From contig OX104112.1 in assembly GCA_944474755.1 (NCBI GenBank), positions 79,001,756 to 79,065,755 of the forward strand: DNA of 64,000 nt, given 5' to 3'. Source of the DNA: Limnoperna fortunei (taxonomy: Eukaryota > Mollusca > Bivalvia > Mytilida > Modiolidae). A program made the translations under genes and the position numbers. Under the pieces are notes generated by a model. The model saw only the letters and a list, made by a program, of their open reading frames with translations. It had not been told where the DNA came from and ran no database searches. The number at the start of each line of letters is the position of its first letter. Positions within the stretch are counted from its first letter, which is position 1. Below are positions 1 through 9,269 of this stretch, piece after piece.

Positions 1-230
1 AATCGAGTGCGCCGTTGCTTTTAGTCGTACAATATTCTGTCAAGCACGAAACATAATAAGCAAGAGAATTAAACTACACGGAGACTTTAGAATTACTAGC
101 CCATCGGTATAGTTTAATAAGACAATGAAATTATTACTTAAAAATAATTTTAAAATGTATTTTTGAAAAAGTTGTACACGTTGTTGATACAATTATTTCT
201 ACTTGTAGTGGAGACCCTATAGTTGTCGTG

Positions 231-247
231 TTAGGGTTAGGGTTAGG
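231..247 (+). repeat. Interstitial telomere-like (TTAGGG)n, just under three units
   Basis: Reads ttagggttagggttagg. It is short and lies directly at the start of a dispersed-repeat fragment, so it may be chance or a repair scar and not a chromosome end. Confidence 0.5.
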
Positions 248-405
248 TCATCATACGGAAAGCCTGAACGCTGCCTGTAGTGGGTAACGTGTTTGAAGAT
301 TGCCACTCCCCTAGCACGATAAAGCCCCTTTTGCAGATTTGAAAAAAGAGTAGGCTCATTGTAGCCGCTACAAAAGGCTAAATTAATTCTCCGCCCCTAC
401 TAACA
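231..405 (+). repeat. Dispersed repeat family X, copy 1 (partial)
   Basis: Shares 'cggaaagcctg', 'gtaacgtgtttgaagattgccac', then 'gagtaggctcattgtagccgc' with copies at 12493-12715, 19985-20235 and, in reverse, 62370-62681. Only the right part of the family is present here. No protein or RNA function is recognised; it could be an untranslated part of a retroelement. Confidence 0.55.
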
Positions 406-565
406 AATGCTAAGTATCACATATGCCACACATATAAAATTTCCGTTTTCTTTTTACAGAGACACCGAAACTGTCAAACACAGTTCTTACAACTGCTCAC
501 TGGACATATATCGAATGATTTTCTCGAATACATGTCAACTTTGTACGAAACGGCGCACTCGATTC

Positions 566-1222
566 TGTTTCATTCGATAAAGTGTGTCTGTTATTTGTTC
601 TGTGGCACTTTGCCTTTCTATGGTATGATTTTAGAGTCGATGTAGACAATTAAAAATAAACACCTTTAAAATTTAGTGTTTGTCTGTAGAACAAAAGGGG
701 TTGAAGTTTACTTACAAGAAAACCGTACAATCTATAACTGTAAATTTATTTGGTCCGTAGAAAAATCGCAAACTACTAGTAAGTGCATCAATATAGTTTT
801 TACCAATTTTTTTTTATTTTGTAGTTTTAGAGATATTTGCATATTTATCGGCACGTGCCGATTTTAGTATCGTTAATTACCGGTCACCTGTGTAATGTTT
901 TCACATGATGCAGCCCAATGTTTCATACACGTGAACTTTTATCAGTGAGGCTGGATTACCTGTAACATAATCATTAACCACACGTGTCCTTCTTTAAATC
1001 GGAAGCGCCCCGTTTACATCAACAACTTTATTATGTTTAATGAATTACCTGATATTTTAAACAATAGAAAACAAAGTAACATGATTTGATTTTTTTTTAT
1101 TAAATATTGTATTTAAAATAGCTAAACATATTTATACTAACTATAATTGTAAGATAATTTTCGACATAACTTAATAAATAAGCGATATCATCATATTTTG
1201 TTTAACTTTGTTTGCAGAAGAA
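566..1222. other. No gene or repeat recognised
   Basis: AT-rich sequence without a supported exon. Short open frames here lack splice context or family motifs. Confidence 0.5.
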
Positions 1223-1490
1223 GATAATCAAATTTCCAATAGATGTTTTTGTTGAATTCCGAACATTTTCATAAAATAACTTGACATTTAGAAAATTAAT
1301 CGACGGGTGTAACAACAATACAAATAATAATTACCAGGCGTTAAACATTTGTAATCGTAAAGTGTGCGAGAGATCAATTTCCAAATAGAGATTTTTTTTG
1401 TTGAATTCCGAATATTTTCATAAAAGAAATTAAAATTTAAAATATAAATCGGCCGCTGTTAATAAATTAACGATAATAATTACCAGGCGT
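1223..1490 (+). repeat. Direct duplication of about 120 bp (two diverged copies)
   Basis: Copy 1 begins near 1223 (gataatcaaatttcc) and ends at 'taattaccaggcgtt' near 1341. Copy 2 begins near 1370 (gagatcaatttcc) and ends with the same string near 1491. Both contain 'gttgaattccgaa.attttcataaaa'. Short degenerate repeats around 'ctgatacaacgg' follow to about 1580. Confidence 0.6.
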
Positions 1491-1499
1491 TGTGACAGT

Positions 1500-1966
1500 C
1501 GTATTTTGTCTGATACAACGGAGAAAATGTTTGTGACAGACATTTTTTTGACTGATACAACGGTAACGTATATAAGTCTAGAAGATTATGCAACGATACA
1601 AATGACGGTGTTTCTTGTCAAAAATTTAGACAAAGACTGACCAACGAATGGCCTTAGTCATTAAATGACAATTTAAATAAATGACGTAAACAGGTCATAA
1701 CATATTAATCTGAAACTTTCTCATTTCCAACTTAACCCAAAATAGTTGCTTCCCAAGTCCGCCAGCCGCGGACGTGCCGTGCTGTTACTTCGCTTTGCTC
1801 AAATATTCCAACAAGATGTAATCAAAATTAATATATATATAATATGGTCAAAATACTTAACCATTATAATATTCAATATCACAGACTAGAGATGACGGAT
1901 TGACACAAAATTCTCTGTCTATTGCAATGTAAGCACTTAACAAATATTGTTTGGTTGAAATAAGCA
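1500..1966. other. No gene recognised
   Basis: Apart from the short degenerate repeats near its left end, nothing with support was found on either strand. Confidence 0.45.

Positions 1967-2062
<96 letters not shown>
1967..2062 (+). repeat. (AAT)n microsatellite
   Basis: About 30 AAT/ATA units with one interruption (ataattaataat) near 2031. Confidence 0.97.
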
Positions 2063-2063
<1 letters not shown>

Positions 2064-2259
2064 GATATTAGGAAATCATATAACTAAGAGTTAATAAGCA
2101 ATCTTTCATACAACTAGTGTACAATAAGCATTGATTTATAAAACAAAAACTTCGAAATAAGTAAGTGATGAAAGGTTATGTCCGCAGTGCTTATACACAA
2201 AATCTAAGAAGACGAGTCGCCAAAATAATTGAAATACAGTGTGAAGAAATGTTACCTAC

Positions 2260-2317
2260 TTTGTGAACTAATGATTTGTATCCAAAAGCTGAATAAAATT
2301 AATATAAGAGGCAACAT
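2260..2317 (-). CDS. Copy Z: signal-peptide exon 1 of a SUEL-lectin membrane protein (partial gene)
   Basis: This is homologous to exon 1 of copies A and B. It encodes MLPLILILFSFWIQIISSQ (19 residues), a short hydrophobic signal peptide, and then breaks in phase 1 at a GTAGGT donor (minus strand, 2259 downward). A and B begin with ATG ATG; here the first of these codons reads ACG, so translation would start at the second. The donor-side base is A where A and B have G, so the residue at the junction would change. The lectin and membrane exons should lie below position 1, outside the window. The open frame, donor and upstream AT box look usable, but one exon cannot show that the gene is intact. 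Confidence 0.5.
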
Positions 2318-2530
2318 CGTAAACGATATATGTCGAACTGTATGATAAAAGCAACTTGAAATCAAATATATTGTGTTTAAATATCTCTTAAATATTTAAT
2401 TATCAGTTATTTGCTGCTTACTGAAATATGCTATAACAGCAATCAATATTTACGCAATAATGACCACAAAATATTCTATTTTGTAGCTTTTTGCGCTTGT
2501 ACAATACAAACATTGCGCAAGCTCTAATTT
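2318..2530 (-). promoter_or_regulatory. Putative promoter of copy Z
   Basis: Upstream of exon 1 and alignable by eye with the DNA upstream of A, B and the two relic first exons. A TATA-like TATTTAAA lies on the minus strand at 2383-2376, 66 bases from the ATG, matching the spacing in A and B. Confidence 0.35.
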
Positions 2531-2703
2531 TAATTTAATAATAGTTTATTGCCAATAAAAAAAGCAAATTGATTGGACATCAAGTTATACCAACTTAACA
2601 ACAGTCCTCTCCAGAACAATACAACACATAGATCAATTGATGGCGACAAGCAGTTTATCCATAAGTAAAGAAAAGTAATTAATGATTTAAAAGGGTGTAG
2701 ACT

Positions 2704-3477
2704 CTATTGACCTGTTGGAAATCTATTGGTACGGCCGATATACGTACGAACTTTTTCAAAAATAATAGAATTTATTTCAGAAGTTAGATTTGCATTGCCA
2801 AAAAGAATGCTGTCGATATTTAGCTCTTCTATATCAAATATGGAATCTCTTTGAGATTGGTATAATGGGCACTCGAGAAAGAAGTGATAAGCATCCTCAT
2901 AATATGCACCACAGCTACATATCGGACTTCCAATTAAATTTATTCTATATAAATCTGAATTTAATGAACTACATTGATAACGTAATCTAGTATGGATAAT
3001 ATTTAATCTCCTTGATCCTTGCCAGAAATATTTTGGTGGTTTAAGTACAGGGGGCTTTATTTTGAGTTTAAAACTTTCCAATGACGGCATATTTCTAATA
3101 GACAGTTCTAAGTTATTCCACAGTGATACTGTAGATGGTACAAAGGATTTTGCGTAGACATTTAATCTAGTACGAACCGGTATATAGTTGTCATTGTTTC
3201 GAAGATTATATTCATTTACATTCGAGACTAGTGGTGGCAGGCAATCACTTAAGTATTCGGGGCAAATTTTGTTGTGCATTTTATAAAATATACATAATTT
3301 TCTATTTTTCCGTCTCTCATTTAGAGTATCCCAACCAGTTTCAAAATATAAAGAATCTCTACTAGCAAATTTAGTCAGGCCAGTTACAATTCTGGCTGCT
3401 TCTAATTGAACTTTCTCGAGCTTTTCTATCTCTCGTTCAGAACAGCCATCCCAAACTTCGCAGGCATATTCCAACAA
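2704..3477 (-). pseudogene. LINE C-terminal region with Cys/His segment
   Basis: An open 257-codon stretch that is the C-terminal third of the LINE polyprotein and not a free gene. It begins within the RT thumb (LLEYACEVWDGC, YFETGWDTLNERR) and ends with HTRLRYQCSSLN, SPICSCG, EDAYHFFLECP, a conserved Cys/His arrangement seen at the C-terminus of this LINE group. The apparent start is only the codon after a nonsense mutation in IY(stop)TFIRPLLEYA. Confidence 0.8.
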
Positions 3478-3499
3478 GGGTCTTATAAATGTTTAATAG

Positions 3500-4500
3500 A
3501 TATTTGACACACTTTTAGATGAAATCATATATTTTAATTTTCTCAAAGCATTTAACTGTCTCATAGAAGATTCAACAATATTGTTTATATGAGTTGTCCA
3601 TTTTCCATCTGAGGAGAATGTTAAGCCTAAATGTTTATGACAGTCTACGATTTCAACATTCTCATCTTTTAATAAGATTTCAGGAGCAATATATGCATTG
3701 TTTGAAATAATCAGTGCCTTGGTTTTTTTTGGATTAAAGTCGATGAGCCAGTCTTTGGACCAGTCGTTTAAAATTTTTAAATCATCATTAATTTTGGTTT
3801 CTAATGCTAAAATGTCAGATCCTGCATATTGAAGTGAAGTGTCGTCTGCAAATAATCTTGCAATATTTCCTAAATTATCTGTAATGTCATTAATATACAG
3901 TAAGAATAACAGCGGTCCAAGAACAGATCCCTGTGGTACCCCAGCTGTAACGGAACCAACATAAGAAAATGTGTTGTTAACAATTAGTTTGTTTTCTGTT
4001 TGCTAAATAGTTTCTGGTCCAGTCTAAGAGGGGGCCAGATATTCCATACGACTTTAATTTTGTTATCAATCCTCGATGCCATACTCTATCAAATGCCTTC
4101 GAGATGTCACAGAAAATTAAGATATTAGAAAGTCTATTTTCTAAATTATTACATACTTTTTCATATATTTCAATAAGTTGGTAGACAGTAGAGTGACCCT
4201 GGAGGAAACCCGATTGGTATGGATAGAGCAACGAATTAGTAATAATGTAATTGTATATATATTTATATACAATTCTCTCCATCACCTTTCCCACACAAAT
4301 TAACAACGAAATGGGACGATAATTTGAAGGATTAGATTTATCATCTTTTTTATAAATTGGAATGACCCGTGCTAGTTTCCACTGGGAGGGGTAACTGCAC
4401 GTTTCTAATGAGAAATTGAAAAATTTTACAAAGAGGTCTACAAATAGATTCAGCTGTTCCTTTTAACATTTGGTGGCTTATGTTATCATTACCACACGCT
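3500..4500 (-). pseudogene. LINE reverse transcriptase region, frameshifted
   Basis: From 4306 to 3977 the frame carries QSGFLQGHST and DISKAFDRVWHRGL, then stops. The continuation (GVPQGSVLGPLLFLLYINDI and FADDTSLQYAGSD, FADD at 3852-3841) is in another frame, so a one-base indel near 3990 separates them. The palm motif FADD replaces the common YADD, as in many CR1/Jockey relatives. A further stop near 3490 cuts the frame before IRPLLEYA. Confidence 0.8.
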
Positions 4501-4627
4501 TTACCAGTTTTTAAATTCTTAAGTATATCTTTGACATCTTCTTCTACCTTTATATTTACAAGATTATTATTTGTTCTTGAGGATATTATTGGAGGTCAAT
4601 ATCAGAGTCATCTACAGATGATATAAA

Positions 4628-5941
4628 TCAAAAGTATTTATTTAAAATATCAGCTTTCCCTCTATCCGATTGCTCCATCTCACCTGTCGTACAATCAAAT
4701 AATGGTGGCAGACCAGAGGGCACACTTGAGCCTTTCATGAGTCTCTTAATAAGGGACCAATATGCCTTTGAATCTTTTTTTAGGAAGGAGTCAACTATTT
4801 CATCAGAAGAGGACATAAATTGTTCACGTGCATATTTAACCATGTTGTTTACCTTATTTCTCTGTGCTTTATATTTATTTAAATGATATTGGTTATTTTT
4901 CTCCCTGGCCACTCTACGCAACCGATCTCGTTTCCTCATCTCACGTTTTATCTCAGAGTTGAACCACGGTTTATCGTTTTGTCTAACATGAACAGTTCTA
5001 GAAGGAATGTATGCATTTAATAATTCAAAATATTTATCAGTAAATTTTTCGCTCATGATATCAATATCGTTCGTATTATTGAGAAAAGAGTCCCAATCAA
5101 AGTTAGAAATAACATTATTGAGAGATGTAAAGTCTGCTTCTTTATAAAGCCAAACCTTTCTCTTTATCGTTGATTTTACATAGTGAGGTATTTTTAGGTT
5201 AATAAGAGTAGCATCATGATCGCTTATATTTCTTTCCACTATAATTACTTCAGAGTCTATAAGTAAGTCCAAATTTGAAATAAAGATTGGGTCCAACAGA
5301 GATCCCATACGAGTTGGTTCTATTATAGTATTTCTTAACTGATAGGTTGACGCTATTTCATTTAAGCGATGATTTCTTTCTCTTATGAGATCAACATTTA
5401 GATCACCATTCAGAACAATATTTTCAGTTACATTAAGTGCCTGCTCAATAGAATAATCAAATAGGTCCAAAAAATTGCTCATGGCATTAGGAGGGCGATA
5501 CACAGAGCATAAAAGTTACTTAAACTTTTTCATGGTAAGTTCGAGCCAAATTAGTTCACCTTGATTAAATTCTAGATCTGGTCTTCTCTTAACACTGACA
5601 TTGATATCATTTGCGATATATATAAGAACTCCTCCTCCAAAACTGTTCCTATCGTTTCTAAAAATTTCTGAGAAACCCGGTATTGCTAAATCAGAGTCGA
5701 GCACTCCTCTATCTAAATGGCTCTCAGTTATGCAAATGATAGAGTACTCGGAGGCGATATCTTGAATATAGTCTACTTTCTTCCTTACACTTCTAACATT
5801 TAAATGAAATACGGACAGTTTTCTATTGTTGAGATCTGGTCCTGGATTCGGATGAATATCGTTGTCAAGTATTAACATAATAAGTAGTATCAATATATAT
5901 ATATAGTATGTTAACGAAATAAAGCGAAGCTGTAGCAGCAC
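4628..5941 (-). pseudogene. LINE endonuclease region, interrupted
   Basis: One reading frame covers 5941-4628 but is broken by a TAA at 5518-5516, just before the YRPPN motif, and ends at a TGA where related elements continue towards the RT. Upstream of the stop are LNVRSVRKK, TESHLD and FGGGVLIYIAND. Downstream are LNGDLNVDL, SDHDA and a basic stretch (KREMRKRDRLRR) typical of the endonuclease-RT linker. The catalytic-type residues of the AP-endonuclease fold (Glu in TESHLD, Asp/Asn in GDLN, and SDH) are all present, so decay is recent enough to leave the domain readable. Confidence 0.8.
5837..5863 (-). other. 2A-like ribosome-skipping motif of the LINE
   Basis: Encodes NDIHPNPGP after a hydrophobic run and directly before the endonuclease. 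The known 2A consensus is D(V/I)ExNPGP, and non-LTR elements of several invertebrates carry such a motif N-terminal to their endonuclease. Here the conserved Glu is His, so activity is doubtful. Confidence 0.55.
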
Positions 5942-6790
5942 GTAGTACTACATTAAAACTAGGCAAATGGTTCAGGATTAATCTAAGATTTATAAGCTTA
6001 AACCGGAAAATGAAATAAGCTTTTTTAACCATACGCGTATAGGCTCTACAATAAAAACAACCAATTACACTCCTGTATGACATGAGATCATTAACCATTG
6101 TCAATTAGGTTTACACATCTAAATAACAGTGATTTGGGTGTGCAATAGGTCATAATAAGCACCAGGTCAACAGAGTCTACTACATAGATAAGCATAGAGA
6201 GCAATTTAAAAGGGACATTCAAACATAAAAACGAATGTACAATATAATCAAGATATATAAAACATAATAACAACAAAATGGATTTTGAGATGAAGGTTTG
6301 TGTTGCATCTTTTTGTACATATAATCTAAATAAAAAAAGTATGATGAAAGGTAGGTATACGTTTTGGAAGACCATTTGGGAATTCAATCTGGACGCAAAA
6401 TTGACATGACTTATAAATAGTGGTTCAGATAAACAATATGGAATCAACAGGTTATGATCGGTTATATTATTGCAACGAGTAATGATAGACGCTGCTTTTG
6501 AAAGTGCATAACATAAGTGGAATTTTGAAGTCGAATACGCTAAGGGCTAAGATAGCGTGATCGAACACGCCTTACAGTGTAATCAGTAGACCGTTCTATT
6601 GTAAACAGTAAATCAAGGTCAGTTGACAAGTTATATTTGCTTAGCAATAGTTTTCGGAATAAAAAAGTATATCACAGAGGATCAGGTAAGCTAATATCTT
6701 AATATATTTCAAATTAATAAAATTGAAATCAAAACTGAAAAAGAGATTTTTGATGGTTGGAAAACCATAATCTTAGGTAGTTAATCTCAA
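5942..6790. other. Upstream flank of the LINE; no gene recognised
   Basis: May include the 5' untranslated part of the LINE (minus strand), but no boundary or target-site duplication could be placed. Open frames here are AT-driven and hydrophobic, without motifs. Confidence 0.4.
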
Positions 6791-7067
6791 GCTCTGTTAT
6801 ATTTGTTTGTTTGTTTTAATGTTGTTTAACGTCACTTTCAGCAATTTTTTCAGCTATATCATGGCGTCCAAGTTTAATTAAGGGGGGAAGCCGGAGTAAC
6901 CGGAGAGAACCCCCGACCTTCGGTAGGAAAACTGGCAATCCTTGTCAAATTAAGATTGGAGTCGAGGACACCCTGCCCGCAGTGAGCCTCGAACCCGCAA
7001 CATCAGTGTTGACAGACCACGTGATCAATAGTAGACGAACTACCTTAAACACTCGGCTCTGTTATAT
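6791..7067 (-). mobile_element. tRNA-derived SINE, minus orientation, with 12-bp target-site duplication
   Basis: The SINE body is 6803-7055 and is flanked by gctctgttatat at 6791-6802 and 7056-7067. Read on the minus strand it has a degraded pol III A box, a B box (GGTTCGAGGCTC), a central GC-rich section, and a 3' end 'gctgaaagtgacgttaaac' with an (AAAC)-type tail. The outer end of the tRNA-like head is truncated compared with the copy at 23957-24219. Confidence 0.85.
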
Positions 7068-7400
7068 CCATTCTGGTTTCCTAGTTGCAATATAATAATT
7101 ACTTTTATCCAATAAACTGTATTATTACAACTGACGGCGCAGTAAATTGTTTGTTCAATTTGTTATACTTTTATTAGCCGTGAAGAGCCTGTATTGGTAG
7201 TGGACAAGTTAGGAGGGAAAGTGCTATGTTCCCGTTAAGGTTTCGTTGTTCAGTTTAGGTGGAAAATGTTTATATCTGTGATTGGTTAGTCTCTTTGGTC
7301 AGAGGTCCTTACATAAATGTTGTCTGGCCAAAGTAGAGGTGATGAAATAAAAAGTTGCCGTTGAAAATGTTGTATGGTATCTGATGCAATTAACTAAACT
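7068..7400. other. No gene recognised
   Basis: No supported exon or repeat. Its right end approaches the segment that recurs inverted near 13.5 kb. Confidence 0.45.
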
Positions 7401-7560
7401 ATTTAGACTGTTTACAACTACTGGTCATCCAAACCCTCTGCTAAACAACTTTTCAACCATACGTTTATAAGCTTTATCCCACTATTTTAACAACTGGGAC
7501 CTTCTGTTTTCACACCATCTCATTTACAAGGAAATGTGGGCAACACTTTATCAAACCATA
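7401..7560 (+). repeat. Segment repeated in inverted orientation at about 13430-13640
   Basis: The strings 'tgctaaacaacttttcaacca', 'ttttaacaactgggaccttct' and 'catttacaaggaaatgtgggcaac' all reappear as reverse complements, in reversed order, between 13430 and 13625. The pair encloses the tandem SINEs and the 2.9 kb transposon. Confidence 0.65.
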
Positions 7561-7685
7561 AACCAATCACCTTTTAAATGAACAAAAGACAAATTTTTAT
7601 ACCGGTAATTTATTATTAACAATTTAGAACTGTTCCCTCCATATCCACGCAAATAAGTGTTAATAATAAACATTTATATATAATA

Positions 7686-8573
7686 AATCCCGGTTAATGA
7701 AGCTATATTTTTATATAGCGGATTGGGCCGAGGGGTCTAGACCGCTGGACATAGTGCAGGCGATTTGGTGCCACAGTGTCACAACGGTGTGAGTTCGAAT
7801 CCAGCTGAGGGTAAACTAAAATCTGACAGTATTAAAAATCTAATTCTAACAGTGTTGGGCTTAATTTGTAGACTTATATATAAAAATTTGATATTAACCT
7901 GTATTTCTGATGTTTCAGAAATCCGCTGGATAGATATATTATATGGTTTTCACAATTCTTAGACGTTTGTATATAGTTTACTTACTGTGACTGCATTACA
8001 AGTAACTTTGTCATCCTATATAATATATACAAAAATGCTGAATTAGATTACTGTCAAATTAATACGTATTGGTTACGAAAATTCCATCGTTACACGCTTG
8101 TATATATGTCTACGATTCACCCCGGTTAATGAAGCTATATTTTTATGTAGCGGATTTGGCCGAGGGGTCTAGACCGCTGGACATAGTGCAGGCGATTTGG
8201 TGCCACAGTGTAACAACGGTGTGAGTTCGAATCCAGCTGAGGGTAAACTAAAATTTGACAGTATTAAAAATCTAATTCTAACAGTGTTGGGCTTAATTTG
8301 TAGACGTATATATAAAAATTTGATATTAACCTGTATTTCTGATGTTTCAGAAATCCGCTGGATAGATATATTATATGGTTTTCACAATTCTTAGACGTTT
8401 GTATATAGTTTAGACCGGTCTAGAGGGGTCTAGACCGCTGGACATAGTGCAGGCGATTTGGTGCCACAGTGTCACAACGGTGTGAGTTTGAATCCCGCTG
8501 AGGGTAAACTAAAATTTGACAGTGTTAAAAATCTAATTCTAACAGTGTTGGGCTTAATTTGTAGACGTATATC
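7686..8573 (+). mobile_element. Tandem triplet of a second tRNA-derived SINE
   Basis: Each unit has a tRNA-like head: A box 'ggccgaggggt' near 7726 and 8159 (degraded 'tctagaggggt' near 8428), and B box 'gagttcgaatcc' at 7791, about 8223 and 8484 (the last one mutated). Each is followed by the same body (ctaattctaacagtgttggg). Units 1 and 2 also share the leader 'cccggttaatgaagctatat' and are offset by about 432 bp; unit 3 lacks the leader and ends early. Open frames across the units differ only by point changes and come from the repeat, not from a gene family. Confidence 0.7.
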
Positions 8574-8770
8574 ACACGCGCCATTTTTAGATTATTACAA
8601 AAGGATGGAGTCACTGTGCAATTTATCTGTGGGTTTACCGATACCCTGTTGAATTTTCCATCCAGGAAATCTCCTGTACTGATTAATCCTATTTGGGTAA
8701 ATAAACTTTCGTAGCATTCACCTTTTCCTATATTCTACTAACATGTGCAACTTTAGCATATCCTTTCCTT
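8574..8770. other. No gene recognised
   Basis: Spacer between the tandem SINE triplet and the next SINE fragment. Confidence 0.4.
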
Positions 8771-8990
8771 TCAATGTCCAGGTGTCCAAAGTCGACACAT
8801 TGCAGGTTCGAGCCTCACTGTGGGCAGAGTGTACTCGACTCCAATCTTAATTGACAAGAATTACCTAAGGTCGGGTTTTCTCCTGGTACTCCGGGGTCCT
8901 CCTCAATAAAAACTGGACGCCATAATATAGCAGAAAAATTGCTGAAAGTTGCGGTAAACATCAAATAAACAAACAAACAAAAATCCAGGT
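8771..8990 (+). mobile_element. SINE fragment, plus orientation (same family as 6791-7067)
   Basis: Contains the B box 'ggttcgagcctc', the central 'cggggtcctcctcaat' and the 3' end 'aaattgctgaaagtt' with an (aaac)n tail. The A-box part is missing. Confidence 0.75.
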
Positions 8991-9007
8991 GCCCAACTAA
9001 TAGAATT

Positions 9008-9126
9008 TTGTTTGAATGGTGTTTTAACGCCACTTTCAGCAATTTTTCAGCTATATCGTGGCGTCCAGTTTTTATTGGGGGAGGAAGCCGGAGTACCCGG
9101 GGAGAACCCCCGACCTGCGGTAGGAA
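9008..9126 (-). mobile_element. SINE 3' fragment, minus orientation
   Basis: Carries 'tttaacgccactttcagcaa' and 'ggaagccggagtacccgg' but ends before the tRNA-like head. It lies tail-to-tail with the preceding fragment, so the pair could fold as an inverted repeat. Confidence 0.75.
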
Positions 9127-9269
9127 TCAACTAATAGAGTACACCTGACTATAAATAACCGTTCATACCGGTTCCTCTACTTACCTGTTCAGGTAAAATA
9201 AAAAATTAACTATGAATTTAACTGTATGTACATTACTGTAATAGTATGTAAAGAAAGATAAATCTAACA

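Larger units (their letters stand above)
1..565. mobile_element. Short TIR-bounded repeat element, touching the left window edge
   Basis: The first 16 bases (aatcgagtgcgccgtt) recur as an exact reverse complement at 549-564. A further 7 bases (cgtacaa / ttgtacg) pair just inside after an offset of about 9 bases. This is the layout of a small non-autonomous element of about 565 bp. No coding potential is visible inside; the interior contains a fragment of another dispersed repeat (231-405). The outer left flank is outside the window, so a target-site duplication cannot be tested. Confidence 0.45.
2535..5941 (-). mobile_element. Dead APE-type non-LTR retrotransposon (CR1/L2/Jockey-like LINE)
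   Basis: On the minus strand the order is a hydrophobic leader with a 2A-like motif, an AP-endonuclease, a reverse transcriptase and a C-terminal Cys/His segment. Endonuclease hallmarks are LNVRS, TESHLD, FGGGVLIYI, YRPPN and LNGDLNVD; RT hallmarks are SGFLQGHST, DISKAFDRVWH, GVPQGSVLGPLLF and FADD. The 3' end carries 'attggcaataaactatt' (minus, near 2560-2540), like the tails of related LINEs. It is dead: in-frame stops at 5516-5518, about 4628 and about 3490, and a frameshift near 3990. It sits between exon 1 of copy Z and gene A. Confidence 0.85.

Noticed and set aside
2704..3477. Independent gene of 257 codons
   Set aside because: It is the C-terminal part of a LINE polyprotein after a nonsense mutation.
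7720..7812. Functional tRNA gene
   Set aside because: Pol III boxes are present, but the sequence does not fold into a standard cloverleaf with paired acceptor ends, and it is repeated with SINE body attached.
7765..8652. Three similar plus-strand open frames (about 65 codons each) that look like a tandem gene family
   Set aside because: They coincide with tRNA-derived SINE units, begin at TTG codons and differ as the repeat differs. No start context, motif or splice signal supports coding.
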